Shown here: piece after piece, positions 51,838 through 60,387 of the stretch
How the letters are laid out: every line of letters starts with the position of its first letter
Numbering within the stretch: position 1 is the first letter of the stretch
Origin: Microtetraspora glauca
GTDB lineage: Bacteria; Actinomycetota; Actinomycetes; Streptomycetales; Streptomycetaceae
DNA length: 64,000 nt
Reading direction: 5' to 3'
Assembly: GCA_000721275.1 (NCBI GenBank)
Contig: JOFO01000016.1
Location: 1 to 64,000, forward strand
The notes under the pieces: model-generated
What the model was told of the DNA's origin: nothing
Database searches by the model: none
Seen by the model: the letters and a program-made list of their open reading frames with translations, nothing else
Made by a program: the position numbers and the translations under genes

Positions 51838-53898
51838 TCAGACTCCGTCCTCGCGCCCCGGCGGCAGCGAGAGCCGTCGCCAGGCGCGGATGTCCCGCGG
51901 CCAGTGGCCGGCCGCGTCCCACAGTGGACCGCTGCCGGTGAGGTGGCGGCCGGAGAGCCGGCGCAGTTCGTGCGCCAGCCGGTCGGCGACCTCCTCGTCG
52001 GGCAGCGCGAGCGGATCGGTGAGCAGCCATACGGCGTGCAGCAGGCGCCGTACGGCGAGGTGCAGTTCGGCGGCGTCGGGGCCGAGGCCGTCGGGGATCG
52101 CCGGGTCGGGGTCCTGGCCGAGGGCGACGGCCCGCCGCGGGTCGGGCCCGGTGCGGCCGCGCTCCCGGGGGTACGGGGCCGAGGCGACGAACCGCAGCAG
52201 GCCGAGCCAGCCGAGGACGTCCGGCCCGGGGAAGGTGAGCCGCAGGTGGGCGACGGCCTCGGCGGTGTCGCCGAGGGCGAGGTCGTGGTGGAGCCGGTGC
52301 GGTCCGGGCTGCGGCCCGTAGTGGCGGCGCAGCGTCTCGTGGACGGCCCGCCAGGCCGAGTACGCCGGGTGGTCGTCGTCCTCGAAGCGGAGCCGGTGCA
52401 GCAGCAGGGCGCGCAGCAGCGGGTCGCCGACGAAGTGGCCGGGGTGGTCGGCCCAGTGTTCGGCGCGCAGCCGGTCGCGGACCCGGAGGGCGACGTCGCC
52501 GTCGAGGGATTCGGCGGGCAGCCGGGCCTGGGCGAGACGGCGGGCGGAGTCCTCGTCGTGGGCGGCGGCGAGCACCGCGTACGGACCCGGCCGGGGGACC
52601 GGGAGGAGCGCGGCGAGCAGGGCGGGGGCGACCGGCACGGGCTCGGTGTCCTCGCGGAGCTCCACGGTGAGGTCGAGCAGGCCGCCGGGGGTGAGCGCGG
52701 CGCGGACGGCGGGCGGCGCCTCGCCGGCGGCGCGGGCCAGCAGGTCGACGCCGAGCGGACGGCCGCCGGTGAGCCGGTGGACGGCCCGGGCCAGGTCGGC
52801 GGGGGCGCGGTCGGCCGGGTCGTGGCGGTCGAAGGCGGCGCGGGTCTGGGTGGGGGTGAGCGGGGTGAGCTCGACGGCGAGGAGACCGGAGCCGACCCGG
52901 CTGGTGCGCGGGCAGGGCGCCTGGTGGGCGGTCTCGGGCAGCCGGATCCGGGTGGCGTGGCGCAGTGCCTCGTGGTCGGGTAGCCGGGAGGCGGCGAGCA
53001 CCACGGTGTGGTCGCGGCGGCCGTCGGCGCGAGCCCGCAGAATCGGTTCGACCAGGGCGCGGCCGACCGGCTCGTGCGCGTTGTCGAGGAGGACGAGGGG
53101 CCGGCCGACGCGGCTGCCGAGCTTCAGTCCGGTGTAGGCGCGGTGCAGGTCCTCGGTGAGGGTGAGGGTGAGGAAGCCCTCGGCCTCGGCCTGGCGGGCG
53201 CCGCCCTGCGCGAAGTCGGCGGCGAGCTGCTGGAGTCCGGCCCGGCCGCGCCCGCCGGCGTTGCGGTAGCCGCCGAACCAGTCCTCGGGCGCCTTCCTGA
53301 AGACGCCGAAGAACTCCTCGACGACGGTCTCGACGGTCGCCTCCGCGACCAGCCCGGCGAAGGGCGCGCCGGCCTCGGCGGCGGTGCCGGCCAGCTTGGC
53401 GAGGACCTTGCCGACCCAGGACGCGGCGGCGGCCCGGCCAGCGTCGACGGTGGCGAGCAGCGGCCCGAGCCGCAGCAGGTCGCGGCGGGCTCGCTCGTCG
53501 TCCTCGCGGGTCCAGCCGACCGAGGTGACGGCGACCAGGCCGAGCGACAGCCGCGGGAACGGCACGGCCTTGAACGCCTCTCCGCGCGGCGCCAGTTGGA
53601 GGGCCAGCTCGGCGAGCGCGCCGGTGACCGGGGACCAGCCGGCGCCGTGGTCGGCGGGCTCCTCGACGGCGGCGCAGTCGAGGAGGGCGAGCGGGGTGAA
53701 GCCGCGGTACCGGTTGCGGATCTCCTTGAGCAGCACGGTCTTTCCCATGCCGCGCCCGCCGGTGAAGACGGTCACCGGCGGGTCCTCGCCGTGCTCGTAC
53801 GCCACCCGGCCGCGGCCGTACGGCCCGAGTCCGACGAGGCGCGCCGCGAGCCCGCGCGCCTCCAGAACCGCCTCGCGGCCGTACAGCTCTCTGTCCAC
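51838..53898 (-). CDS. STAND-like NTPase coupled to a binding-protein gene
   Basis: A 686-residue cytosolic ATPase. The Walker A motif is GGRGMGKT (residues about 47-54), and the Walker B is PLVLLDNAHE near residue 274, followed by RLPDHEALR, which resembles a sensor arginine region. The rest (about 330-680) is helical, Leu/Arg-rich and without recognised catalytic domains, as in STAND/AfsR-type signal NTPases. Residue patterns such as RRLAQARLPAES recall helical repeats. The following gene encodes an anchored extracytoplasmic binding protein, coupled by a 4-nt gap. I infer a two-protein signalling unit. The target is unknown. Confidence 0.78.
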   Translation of the reverse strand: MDRELYGREAVLEARGLAARLVGLGPYGRGRVAYEHGEDPPVTVFTGGRGMGKTVLLKEIRNRYRGFTPLALLDCAAVEEPADHGAGWSPVTGALAELALQLAPRGEAFKAVPFPRLSLGLVAVTSVGWTREDDERARRDLLRLGPLLATVDAGRAAAASWVGKVLAKLAGTAAEAGAPFAGLVAEATVETVVEEFFGVFRKAPEDWFGGYRNAGGRGRAGLQQLAADFAQGGARQAEAEGFLTLTLTEDLHRAYTGLKLGSRVGRPLVLLDNAHEPVGRALVEPILRARADGRRDHTVVLAASRLPDHEALRHATRIRLPETAHQAPCPRTSRVGSGLLAVELTPLTPTQTRAAFDRHDPADRAPADLARAVHRLTGGRPLGVDLLARAAGEAPPAVRAALTPGGLLDLTVELREDTEPVPVAPALLAALLPVPRPGPYAVLAAAHDEDSARRLAQARLPAESLDGDVALRVRDRLRAEHWADHPGHFVGDPLLRALLLHRLRFEDDDHPAYSAWRAVHETLRRHYGPQPGPHRLHHDLALGDTAEAVAHLRLTFPGPDVLGWLGLLRFVASAPYPRERGRTGPDPRRAVALGQDPDPAIPDGLGPDAAELHLAVRRLLHAVWLLTDPLALPDEEVADRLAHELRRLSGRHLTGSGPLWDAAGHWPRDIRAWRRLSLPPGREDGV

Positions 53899-54017
53899 CC
53901 GCCACCCCCGTCGCAGTCAACTCAACCTTATCGACGGTGTGTTGGGAACTGGAGAGTCTTTTCGGGACTGTTGCCGAGGCGTTGCCGGGCCACCGGGCCC
54001 GCGCCGGGGCGGGCCGC

Positions 54018-54069
54018 CGGGGACGTTCGGGGCGCCGGGGACCGTCGGGGCGCCGGGGGCGGCCGGCGC
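54018..54069. repeat. 18-nt tandem repeats
   Basis: Units CGGGGACGTTCGGGGCGC (54018-54035) and CGGGGACCGTCGGGGCGC (54036-54053) are followed by a degenerate third copy. They lie just after the stop codon of the oxidoreductase gene. Confidence 0.65.
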
Positions 54070-54074
54070 GCGCC

Positions 54075-54704
54075 TCACGCCGCCGCGTCGGCCTGCGCCG
54101 TCTCCTTCTCGTAGGCGAAGAGGGCCGGCGGGGTGGGGCCCTGGAAGAAGGTCTTGGCGCGGATCAGGGCCTGCTCGTCGGCGCGGATGCGGCCGGGGCG
54201 GGAGGCGGTGCCGAGGAGGACGCCGCCGAAGAGCATGCGCATGTAGGCCGCCGAGTTGTGCAGGGCGGTCGTCAGGCCGTCCGCGACGACGTGCTCGTCG
54301 TGGGCCATGGCCGTCACGCCCCACAGGGTGCGGCCCGCCATGCGCTCCTTGAAGTCGGAGCCCGGCATGTTCAGCCAGCCCGACCAGTAGTCCAGGTAGC
54401 GCTTGGTCTGCGCGGAGAGCGTGTACCAGTACAGCGGGGAGACGATGACGACGTCCGTCGCCTCCACCGTGGCCCGCAGCAGCTCGCGCTCCACCGCGCC
54501 GGGCTCGTGGCCCGCGCTCTCGTGCCGGCCGTCCTGGAAGTCGGGGAGGTCGAGGGCGTTCAGGTCCACCCACCGCTGCCGGGTGCCGGCGGGCAGGTGG
54601 GCGGCGGCCTCGCGGGCCAGGATCTCGGAGTTGCCGTCGGAGCGGGAGCTGCCGAGGACGAAGAGGAACGAGCGGTCAGCGCCGGGCTCGGCGTCGAAGG
54701 TCAT
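54075..54704 (-). CDS. NAD(P)H-dependent oxidoreductase, flavodoxin-like fold
   Basis: A 209-residue flavoenzyme of the NADPH-dependent FMN reductase group. FLFVLGSSRSDGNSEILAREA is the FMN phosphate-binding loop, VIVSPLYWYTLSAQTKRYLDYW forms the central substrate-binding part, and GRTLWGVTAMAHDEH follows. It probably reduces flavins or quinones. The ATG at 54704 has GGAG 8 nt upstream, and a longer opening from 54749 is rejected. Confidence 0.86.
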   Translation of the reverse strand: MTFDAEPGADRSFLFVLGSSRSDGNSEILAREAAAHLPAGTRQRWVDLNALDLPDFQDGRHESAGHEPGAVERELLRATVEATDVVIVSPLYWYTLSAQTKRYLDYWSGWLNMPGSDFKERMAGRTLWGVTAMAHDEHVVADGLTTALHNSAAYMRMLFGGVLLGTASRPGRIRADEQALIRAKTFFQGPTPPALFAYEKETAQADAAA

Positions 54705-54861
54705 GTCTGCTGCTCCGGTCTCGTGGGTGCGCCGCGTGCGGTCGGTCATCCGTTCCCAACCCGCCCCCGCGCAGCGGTATTCCGGGCCCCATCGGCAGCG
54801 CCGATCGGGCCCATCGGAAGGACGCCGCGGCAGCGCGTGGACCCGGTGCCGCCCCCGTCCG

Positions 54862-54867
54862 TAGCGT
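54862..54867 (+). promoter_or_regulatory. -10 element of a leaderless promoter for the EamA gene
   Basis: TAGCGT ends 7 nt before the ATG at 54875. Confidence 0.55.
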
Positions 54868-54874
54868 CGTCGGC

Positions 54875-55795
54875 ATGAGAAACGAGACCCGCGGAACGCT
54901 GGAACTGACCGTCGCCATGGTGCTGTCCGGCACCCTCGGCGTCTTCGTCGTCGAGTCGGGCGCCTCGCCCTTCGAGGTGGTGTTCTTCCGCTGCCTCTTC
55001 GGGGCCGTCGCGCTCGGGCTGTACAGCCTCGCCCGCGGCTACCTCACGGGGCACGGCTTCACCGCCCGCTCGTTCGGACTCGCCCTGCTCGGCGGCGTGT
55101 TCATCGTCTTCAACTGGGTGTTCCTCTTCGAGGCGTACGCCGCCGCCTCCATCTCCCTCGCCACCGTCGTCTACCACACCCAGCCGTTCTTCCTCGTGCT
55201 GCTCAGCGCGCTCTTCCTGCGCGAGCGGATCCCGGCCGGCAAGCTCGGGTGGCTCGCGGTCGCCTTCGCCGGCCTGGTGCTGGTCTCCGGGGTGCGGCCG
55301 GGTGACACCGGCTCCCTCGCCGGCCTCGGGTACGCGCTCGCCGCCGCCGTGCTGTACGCGCTCGCCACCTTCGTGACCAAGCGGATCACCGGCGTACGGC
55401 CGCACCTCATCGCCCTCGTGCAGGTGGCCGCCGGTGTGCCGCTGCTGCTGCCCTTCACCGACCTCGGCGCGGTCTCCGGCCTCGGCGCGGGCTGGGTGTG
55501 GCTGGCGGGTCTCGGCCTGATCCACACCGGGCTGATGTACGTCCTCATGTACGCGGCCTACGCCAAGCTGCCCACCCCGAAGATCGCGGTGCTCGCCTTC
55601 ACCTACCCGGCGGTCGCGATGCTCGTCGACTGGGCGGTGTACGGGCACCACATCGGCCTCGTGCAGGCGCTCGGCGTCCCGCTGATCGTCCTCGCCAGTC
55701 TGAAGGTCACTCTCGGGCGAGCCGCCGCGCCTGCTCCACGAACAGGCGCACGTGCGCCGGAAGCCGCTTCCCCCGTCGCCACGCGAGCTGCGTGA
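54875..55795 (+). CDS. EamA family transporter (DMT superfamily)
   Basis: A 306-residue membrane protein with ten transmembrane segments in two EamA repeats (about 5-140 and 150-285). The first repeat has ASPFEVVFFRCLFGAVALG and SISLATVVYHTQPFFLVLLSALFLRE, a typical exporter signature, and the second has PTPKIAVLAFTYPAVAMLVDW. It probably exports an amino acid or metabolite. Its last 89 nt overlap the convergent LysR gene on the opposite strand. Confidence 0.87.
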   Translation: MRNETRGTLELTVAMVLSGTLGVFVVESGASPFEVVFFRCLFGAVALGLYSLARGYLTGHGFTARSFGLALLGGVFIVFNWVFLFEAYAAASISLATVVYHTQPFFLVLLSALFLRERIPAGKLGWLAVAFAGLVLVSGVRPGDTGSLAGLGYALAAAVLYALATFVTKRITGVRPHLIALVQVAAGVPLLLPFTDLGAVSGLGAGWVWLAGLGLIHTGLMYVLMYAAYAKLPTPKIAVLAFTYPAVAMLVDWAVYGHHIGLVQALGVPLIVLASLKVTLGRAAAPAPRTGARAPEAASPVATRAA

Positions 55796-56588
55796 AGAGC
55801 GTGAACGGCGGCTCCCAGCCGAGCTCCGCCAGCGCCCCGGACGCCAGTTCCTCCTGGACGGCGATCCGGGGCAGCAGCGCGATCCCGAGCCCGGACGCCA
55901 CCGCCCGCTTGCTCGCCTCGATCGTGCCGAACTCCAGGAACTCCGCGCGGGTGCCCGCCGCGGCCGCCAGCTCCGCCGCGAAGAGGTCCCGGTAGGCGCA
56001 GCCCGGCTCGGTGCCGATCAGGCCGGCGCCCGGGAGATCGGCGGTGACCAGGTCCGTACGCCCCGCGAGCGGGTGGTCCGGGGCGGCGACCAGGGCCAGC
56101 GGCTCCGGCCCCAGGACCTCCGTCTCCAGGCCCTCGTGCGCCGTCTCGGCCTCCATCAGGAACCCCAGGTCGTACGTGCCCTGCCGCAGCGCCCGCCGGG
56201 TCGCGTCGCCGAGCGTCGGGCGCAGGGACAGCCGGACGGCGGGGTGGCGGTGGTGGACGTACTCCAGGAGCGGCGGGAGCCGGTAGGTGGTGAGGGACTC
56301 CATGGTCCCGATGGTGATCGTCCCGGCGGGCTCCCCGGCGGCGACGGCGGCCCGCGCCTCCTCGGCCAGCTCGGCCATGCGGCGCGCGTACGGCAGCAGC
56401 CGCTCGCCGGCGCCGGTGAGCCGGATCCGGCCGCCGAGCCGGTCGAACAGCTCGGTGCCGAGGGCCGTCTCCAGCGCCTTGACCTGGGACGTCACGCTGG
56501 ACTGGGCGTAGCCGAGTTCGGCGGCGGCGCGGGTGAAGGAGAGGACTTCGGCGACCTTCTCGAAGGTGGCGAGGAGGCGCAGTTCCAT
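55707..56588 (-). CDS. LysR family transcriptional regulator
   Basis: A 293-residue regulator. The N-terminal HTH is FEKVAEVLSFTRAAAELGYAQSSVTSQVKALE, followed by the linker helix and a type 2 periplasmic-binding-like effector domain (ITIGTMESLTTYRLPP onward). LysR regulators commonly control a neighbouring transporter, and the convergent EamA gene is the obvious candidate here. Its ATG shares its first base with the last base of the upstream membrane-protein stop codon, so translation is coupled. Confidence 0.88.
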   Translation of the reverse strand: MELRLLATFEKVAEVLSFTRAAAELGYAQSSVTSQVKALETALGTELFDRLGGRIRLTGAGERLLPYARRMAELAEEARAAVAAGEPAGTITIGTMESLTTYRLPPLLEYVHHRHPAVRLSLRPTLGDATRRALRQGTYDLGFLMEAETAHEGLETEVLGPEPLALVAAPDHPLAGRTDLVTADLPGAGLIGTEPGCAYRDLFAAELAAAAGTRAEFLEFGTIEASKRAVASGLGIALLPRIAVQEELASGALAELGWEPPFTLFTQLAWRRGKRLPAHVRLFVEQARRLARE

Positions 56589-56983
56589 CAGCTCTCCTTG
56601 TCCTCGCCCTCTTCGCGGCGCTTCTCGGGGCGGTTCTCCGGGCGGTCCTCCCCGCGGCGCTCCGGCTCGCCCTCCGGGTCCCGGGGCCGCGACCCGCCGG
56701 TCCGCTCGTCGCCCAGCGACTTCAGGAACTCGGGGTTGTCGTCCGGGGCCACCCAGCCGCCGCCCCGGCCGCCCCAGCCGCCCCGCCCGCCCCGGGCCGG
56801 GGTGTGCCGGGCCTTGCCCGCGAAGAGCCACACCACCGGTCCGACCACCCAGAACAGCAGGATGATGATCACCCACACCACCTTGGGCAGGTGCTTGACC
56901 TCGTCCTCGGGGGTGTTCAGGCAGTCGATGAAGGCATAGATCGTCAGCGCCAGCGGCAGAAGGATCATCAGTGCCCTGAGCAT
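56588..56983 (-). CDS. PLDc_N domain membrane protein
   Basis: A 131-residue protein with the phospholipase-D-nuclease N-terminal domain, two transmembrane helices (residues about 4-18 and 36-56: VVWVIIILLFWVVGPVVWLF), and DCLNTPEDEVKHLPK between them. The remainder is a Gly-rich and then Arg/Glu/Pro-rich cytoplasmic tail. There is no phospholipase catalytic domain. Function unknown. Its stop overlaps the LysR start by one base. Confidence 0.83.
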   Translation of the reverse strand: MLRALMILLPLALTIYAFIDCLNTPEDEVKHLPKVVWVIIILLFWVVGPVVWLFAGKARHTPARGGRGGWGGRGGGWVAPDDNPEFLKSLGDERTGGSRPRDPEGEPERRGEDRPENRPEKRREEGEDKES

Positions 56984-57073
56984 GTGGAACAGCCCCCTGG
57001 AAGCGGTGGCGGGGGCGCGTCGAACCGGCCCCGGTGACGACTCCAGCCTAGCCGGTGACCGATACTTGCCCGT

Positions 57074-58531
57074 ATGGCTTACGACGATCTCCGCTCGCTG
57101 CTCAGGGCCCTTGAGCGCGAAGGCGACCTCAAGCGCATCAAGGCCGAAGTCGACCCGTACCTGGAGGTCGGGGAGATCGTCGACCGGGTGAACAAGGCGG
57201 GAGGGCCCGCGCTGCTCTTCGAGAACGTGAAGGGCTCCTCCATGCCCCTCGCGATGAACGTCTTCGGCACGGACCGCAGGCTCCTCAAGGCGCTCGGCCT
57301 GAAGTCGTACGGGGAGATCAGCGAGAAGATCGGCGGGCTGCTCAAGCCCGAGCTGCCGCAGGGCTTCATCGGCGTCCGCGAGGCCTTCGGCAAGCTGGGC
57401 TCGATGGTCCACGTGCCGCCGAAGAAGGTGAAGTCCTCCGACGCGCCCGTGCAGGAGGTCGTCCTCACCGGCGACGACGTCGACCTCGACACGCTGCCCG
57501 CGCTGTTCACCTGGCCCAAGGACGGCGGCTCCTTCTTCAACCTGGGCCTCACCCACACCAAGCACCCCGAGACCGGCGTGCGGAACCTGGGGCTCTACCG
57601 GCTCCAGCGCCACGACAAGCGCACCATCGGCATGCACTGGCAGATCCACAAGGACAGCCGCAACCACTACGCGGTCGCCGCCGAGCGCGGCGAGCGGCTG
57701 CCGGTCGCGATCGCCTTCGGCTGCCCGCCGGCCGTCACGTACGCCTCCACCGCCCCGCTCCCCGGCGACATCGACGAGTACCTCTTCGCCGGCTTCGTGC
57801 AGGGCAAGCGGATCGAGATGGTCGACTGCAAGACCGTCCCCCTCCAGGTCCCGGCCAACGCCGAGGTCGTCATCGAGGGCTGGCTGGAGCCCGGCGAGAT
57901 GCTCCCCGAGGGCCCCTTCGGCGACCACACCGGCTTCTACACCCCGCAGGAACCGTTCCCCGCGCTGACGATCGACTGCGTCACCATGCGCAAGCGCCCG
58001 CTGCTCCAGTCGATCGTGGTCGGCCGGCCGCCGACCGAGGACGGACCGCTGGGACGGGCGACGGAGCGGTTCTTCCTGCCGCTGCTCAAGATCATCGTGC
58101 CGGACATCGTCGACTACCACCTGCCGGAGTCGGGCGGCTTCCACAACTGCGCGATCGTCTCGATCGACAAGAAGTACCCGAAGCACGCGCAGAAGGTCAT
58201 GCACGCCATCTGGGGCGCCCACATGATGTCGCTGACCAAGCTGATCGTCGTGGTCGACAAGGACTGCGACGTGCACGACCTGCACGAGGTGGCCTGGCGG
58301 GCCCTCGGCAACACCGACTACGCCCGCGACCTGACCGTCGTCGAGGGCCCGGTCGACCACCTGGACCACGCCTCCTACCAGCAGTTCTGGGGAGGCAAGG
58401 CGGGCATCGACGCCACGAGGAAGCTGCCGGAGGAGGGCTACACCCGGGACGGCGGCTGGCCGGACATGGTGGAGTCGGACCCGGCGACGGCCGCCCTGGT
58501 GGACCGCCGCTGGAAGGAGTACGGGCTGTGA
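57074..58531 (+). CDS. mqnL: Menaquinone biosynthesis decarboxylase MqnL (UbiD-like)
   Basis: A 485-residue UbiD-family decarboxylase of the futalosine pathway that removes the carboxyl group from the prenylated naphthoate, using prenylated FMN made by MqnM. Family blocks visible are AYDDLRSLLRALE at the N terminus, NVGLYRLQRHDKRTIGMHWQIHKDS-type core (here GLYRLQRHDKRTIGMHWQ, about residues 173-190), EGPFGDHTGFYTP and PEDVEWAL-like C-terminal parts. It forms the first gene of mqnL-mqnP-mqnM and overlaps mqnP by 4 nt. Only a weak -10 match lies before its ATG. Confidence 0.92.
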   Translation: MAYDDLRSLLRALEREGDLKRIKAEVDPYLEVGEIVDRVNKAGGPALLFENVKGSSMPLAMNVFGTDRRLLKALGLKSYGEISEKIGGLLKPELPQGFIGVREAFGKLGSMVHVPPKKVKSSDAPVQEVVLTGDDVDLDTLPALFTWPKDGGSFFNLGLTHTKHPETGVRNLGLYRLQRHDKRTIGMHWQIHKDSRNHYAVAAERGERLPVAIAFGCPPAVTYASTAPLPGDIDEYLFAGFVQGKRIEMVDCKTVPLQVPANAEVVIEGWLEPGEMLPEGPFGDHTGFYTPQEPFPALTIDCVTMRKRPLLQSIVVGRPPTEDGPLGRATERFFLPLLKIIVPDIVDYHLPESGGFHNCAIVSIDKKYPKHAQKVMHAIWGAHMMSLTKLIVVVDKDCDVHDLHEVAWRALGNTDYARDLTVVEGPVDHLDHASYQQFWGGKAGIDATRKLPEEGYTRDGGWPDMVESDPATAALVDRRWKEYGL

Positions 58532-59430
58532 CCACGGCCGCCGTGCCCGGCGCCCAGCCCGGCCGCACCAGGGCGTTCCTGCGGCTCGTGATGATCGAGC
58601 ACTCGGTCTTCGCGCTGCCCTTCGCCTACATCGCCTCGCTCACCGCGATGTTCCAGTTGGACAAGAAGATCGACTGGTGGACGCTGCTCCTCGTCACCGT
58701 CTGCATGGTGGGCCTGCGGACCTTCGCGATGGCCTGCAACCGGATCATCGACCGCGAGATCGACGCGCGTAATCCGCGCACGGCCAACCGGGAGCTGGTC
58801 ACGGGCGCGGTGTCGGTGCGCTCCGCGTGGACCGGGGCCGGGATCGCGGTCGTCGTCTTCCTCGGCGCCGCCGCGCTGCTCAACCCGCTGTGCCTGGCGC
58901 TCGCGCCGCTCGCCGTCGTCCCGATGGTGGTCTACCCGTACGGCAAGCGGTTCACGAACTTCCCGCACGCGATCCTCGGCCTCGCGCAGGCCATAGGGCC
59001 CATCGGCGCCTGGCTCGCGGTGACCGGGGAGTGGTCCTGGGACGCGGTGATCCTGGGGCTCGCGGTCGGCGTGTGGATCGGCGGCTTCGACCTGATCTTC
59101 GCCTGCCAGGACGTGCAGGCGGACCGGGCGCACGGCGTGATGTCGGTGCCGGCCCGCTTCGGCATCCCGGCGGCGCTGTGGGGCGCCCGGGCGTCCGCGG
59201 CCGTCACCACCGGCCTGCTGGTCTGGTACGCGCTCGCCACCGGCGCCGGCCTGTTCTTCTGGATCGGCCTGGTGATCGTCGTCGCGGCCTTCTGCTACGA
59301 GCACTCGATCGTGAAGCCGCACGACCTGTCGCGCCTGAACCGGGCGTTCTTCACGACGAACGGGTTCATCGGCATCAGCCTCTTCGTCTGCGCCCTGCTC
59401 GACCTCCTGGTCCGCGGGCTCACCCTCTAG
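58528..59430 (+). CDS. mqnP: Menaquinone biosynthesis prenyltransferase MqnP (UbiA family)
   Basis: A 300-residue membrane prenyltransferase with eight or nine transmembrane segments. The first Asp-rich motif is NRIIDREIDARNPRT (about 71-85) and the second is DVQADRAHG (about 195-203), both binding the isoprenoid diphosphate. It attaches the polyprenyl chain to 1,4-dihydroxy-6-naphthoate in the futalosine menaquinone route. The GTG overlaps the mqnL stop. Its TAG stop is also the first three bases of the mqnM -10. Confidence 0.93.
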   Translation: MTTAAVPGAQPGRTRAFLRLVMIEHSVFALPFAYIASLTAMFQLDKKIDWWTLLLVTVCMVGLRTFAMACNRIIDREIDARNPRTANRELVTGAVSVRSAWTGAGIAVVVFLGAAALLNPLCLALAPLAVVPMVVYPYGKRFTNFPHAILGLAQAIGPIGAWLAVTGEWSWDAVILGLAVGVWIGGFDLIFACQDVQADRAHGVMSVPARFGIPAALWGARASAAVTTGLLVWYALATGAGLFFWIGLVIVVAAFCYEHSIVKPHDLSRLNRAFFTTNGFIGISLFVCALLDLLVRGLTL

Positions 59431-59433
59431 GCT
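59428..59433 (+). promoter_or_regulatory. -10 element of a leaderless mqnM promoter, within the mqnP stop codon
   Basis: TAGGCT lies 7 nt before the mqnM ATG at 59441. Its first three bases are the mqnP stop codon TAG. Confidence 0.55.
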
Positions 59434-59440
59434 CGGCGCC

Positions 59441-60130
59441 ATGGACGACGGCAAGCGCACCCCGTGGGTCGTGGGGGTTTCCGGGGCGTCGGGGACGCCG
59501 TACGCGGCTTCCGTGCTGCGGGGGCTGCTCGCCGCGGGGGAGGGCGTCGACCTGGTGGTGTCGCGGGCCTCGCGGCTCACCCTGCTCGACGAGACGGGGA
59601 TCGCCTTCCGGGACGCGCACTGGCGCGAGGACCTGGCGGCGTGGCTGGCGCGGGGCGCGGACGGGAAGCCGGACGCGTACGACGTGCCGGTGGACGCCCT
59701 GGGCGACGTGCGGTACTGGCCGGCCGGCGACCTGGCGGCGGGGCCGTCCTCGGGGTCGTACCCGGCGAAGGGGATGCTGATCGTGCCGGCCTCGACCGCC
59801 GCGGTGGCGGGAGTGGCGCTCGGTCTGTCGAAGGACCTGTTGCAGCGGGTGGCGAGCGTGACGCTCAAGGAGCGGCGTCCGCTGGTCGTCGCGGTGCGGG
59901 AGACCCCGCTGAGCGGGCAGACGCTGAAGCAGATGGTGGCGCTGGACGAGGCGGGCGCCGTGGTGCTGCCCGCCTCACCGGCGTTCTACGCGGGGGCGAC
60001 GCACATCCAGGACCTGGTGGACTTCGTCGCGGGGCGGGTGCTCGACGCGGCGGGAGTGCCGCACGAGCTGTACCGCCGGTGGCGGGGAGAACTCGGAGGA
60101 GGAGCTCCGGGGGTTCCCCGTGCCGGTTAG
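59441..60130 (+). CDS. mqnM: Flavin prenyltransferase MqnM (UbiX-like)
   Basis: A 229-residue flavoprotein of the UbiX/Pad1 family that makes prenylated FMN for MqnL. WVVGVSGASGTPYAASVLRGLL is the FMN-binding loop, MLIVPASTAAVAGVALGLS is the conserved PCS-like segment, and LKERRPLVVAVRETPLS follows. The C terminus converges with the 41-residue basic protein gene, with a 4-nt overlap. In addition to read-through from mqnP it has a leaderless promoter. Confidence 0.92.
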   Translation: MDDGKRTPWVVGVSGASGTPYAASVLRGLLAAGEGVDLVVSRASRLTLLDETGIAFRDAHWREDLAAWLARGADGKPDAYDVPVDALGDVRYWPAGDLAAGPSSGSYPAKGMLIVPASTAAVAGVALGLSKDLLQRVASVTLKERRPLVVAVRETPLSGQTLKQMVALDEAGAVVLPASPAFYAGATHIQDLVDFVAGRVLDAAGVPHELYRRWRGELGGGAPGVPRAG

Positions 60131-60252
60131 CGCTTCTTCGCGGCCTTCTTCGGGGCGCGCTTCGAGGCGGAGGCGGTCTGGTGGGCACGCGAGCGGTTGG
60201 CCAGGTCCTGCAGCTCGCGCATACGGGCGTAGGCCATCTCGATCGTGTACAC
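60127..60252 (-). CDS. Small basic protein, 41 residues
   Basis: The GTG frame encodes a 41-residue protein that begins MYTIEMAYARMRELQDLANR, an amphipathic helix-like segment, and ends in the very basic RAPKKAAKKR. AGGAG lies 10 nt before the GTG. A stretch of this kind beside the mqn genes and lrp appears conserved in streptomycetes, as I recall it. The role is unknown, and nucleic-acid binding is plausible from its charge. It overlaps mqnM by 4 nt. Confidence 0.72.
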   Translation of the reverse strand: MYTIEMAYARMRELQDLANRSRAHQTASASKRAPKKAAKKR

Positions 60253-60387
60253 GGTGTTCTCACTCCTGAAAGATCGTCGTTGATCTGTCGCTGATCTGTT
60301 GAAAGATTCGCAGGGTGACGGCCCTGCATGCCTTAGATTCTACACCTAAACTTGCGGTATCGCTGGACAATGGAAGGTCGTATACCT

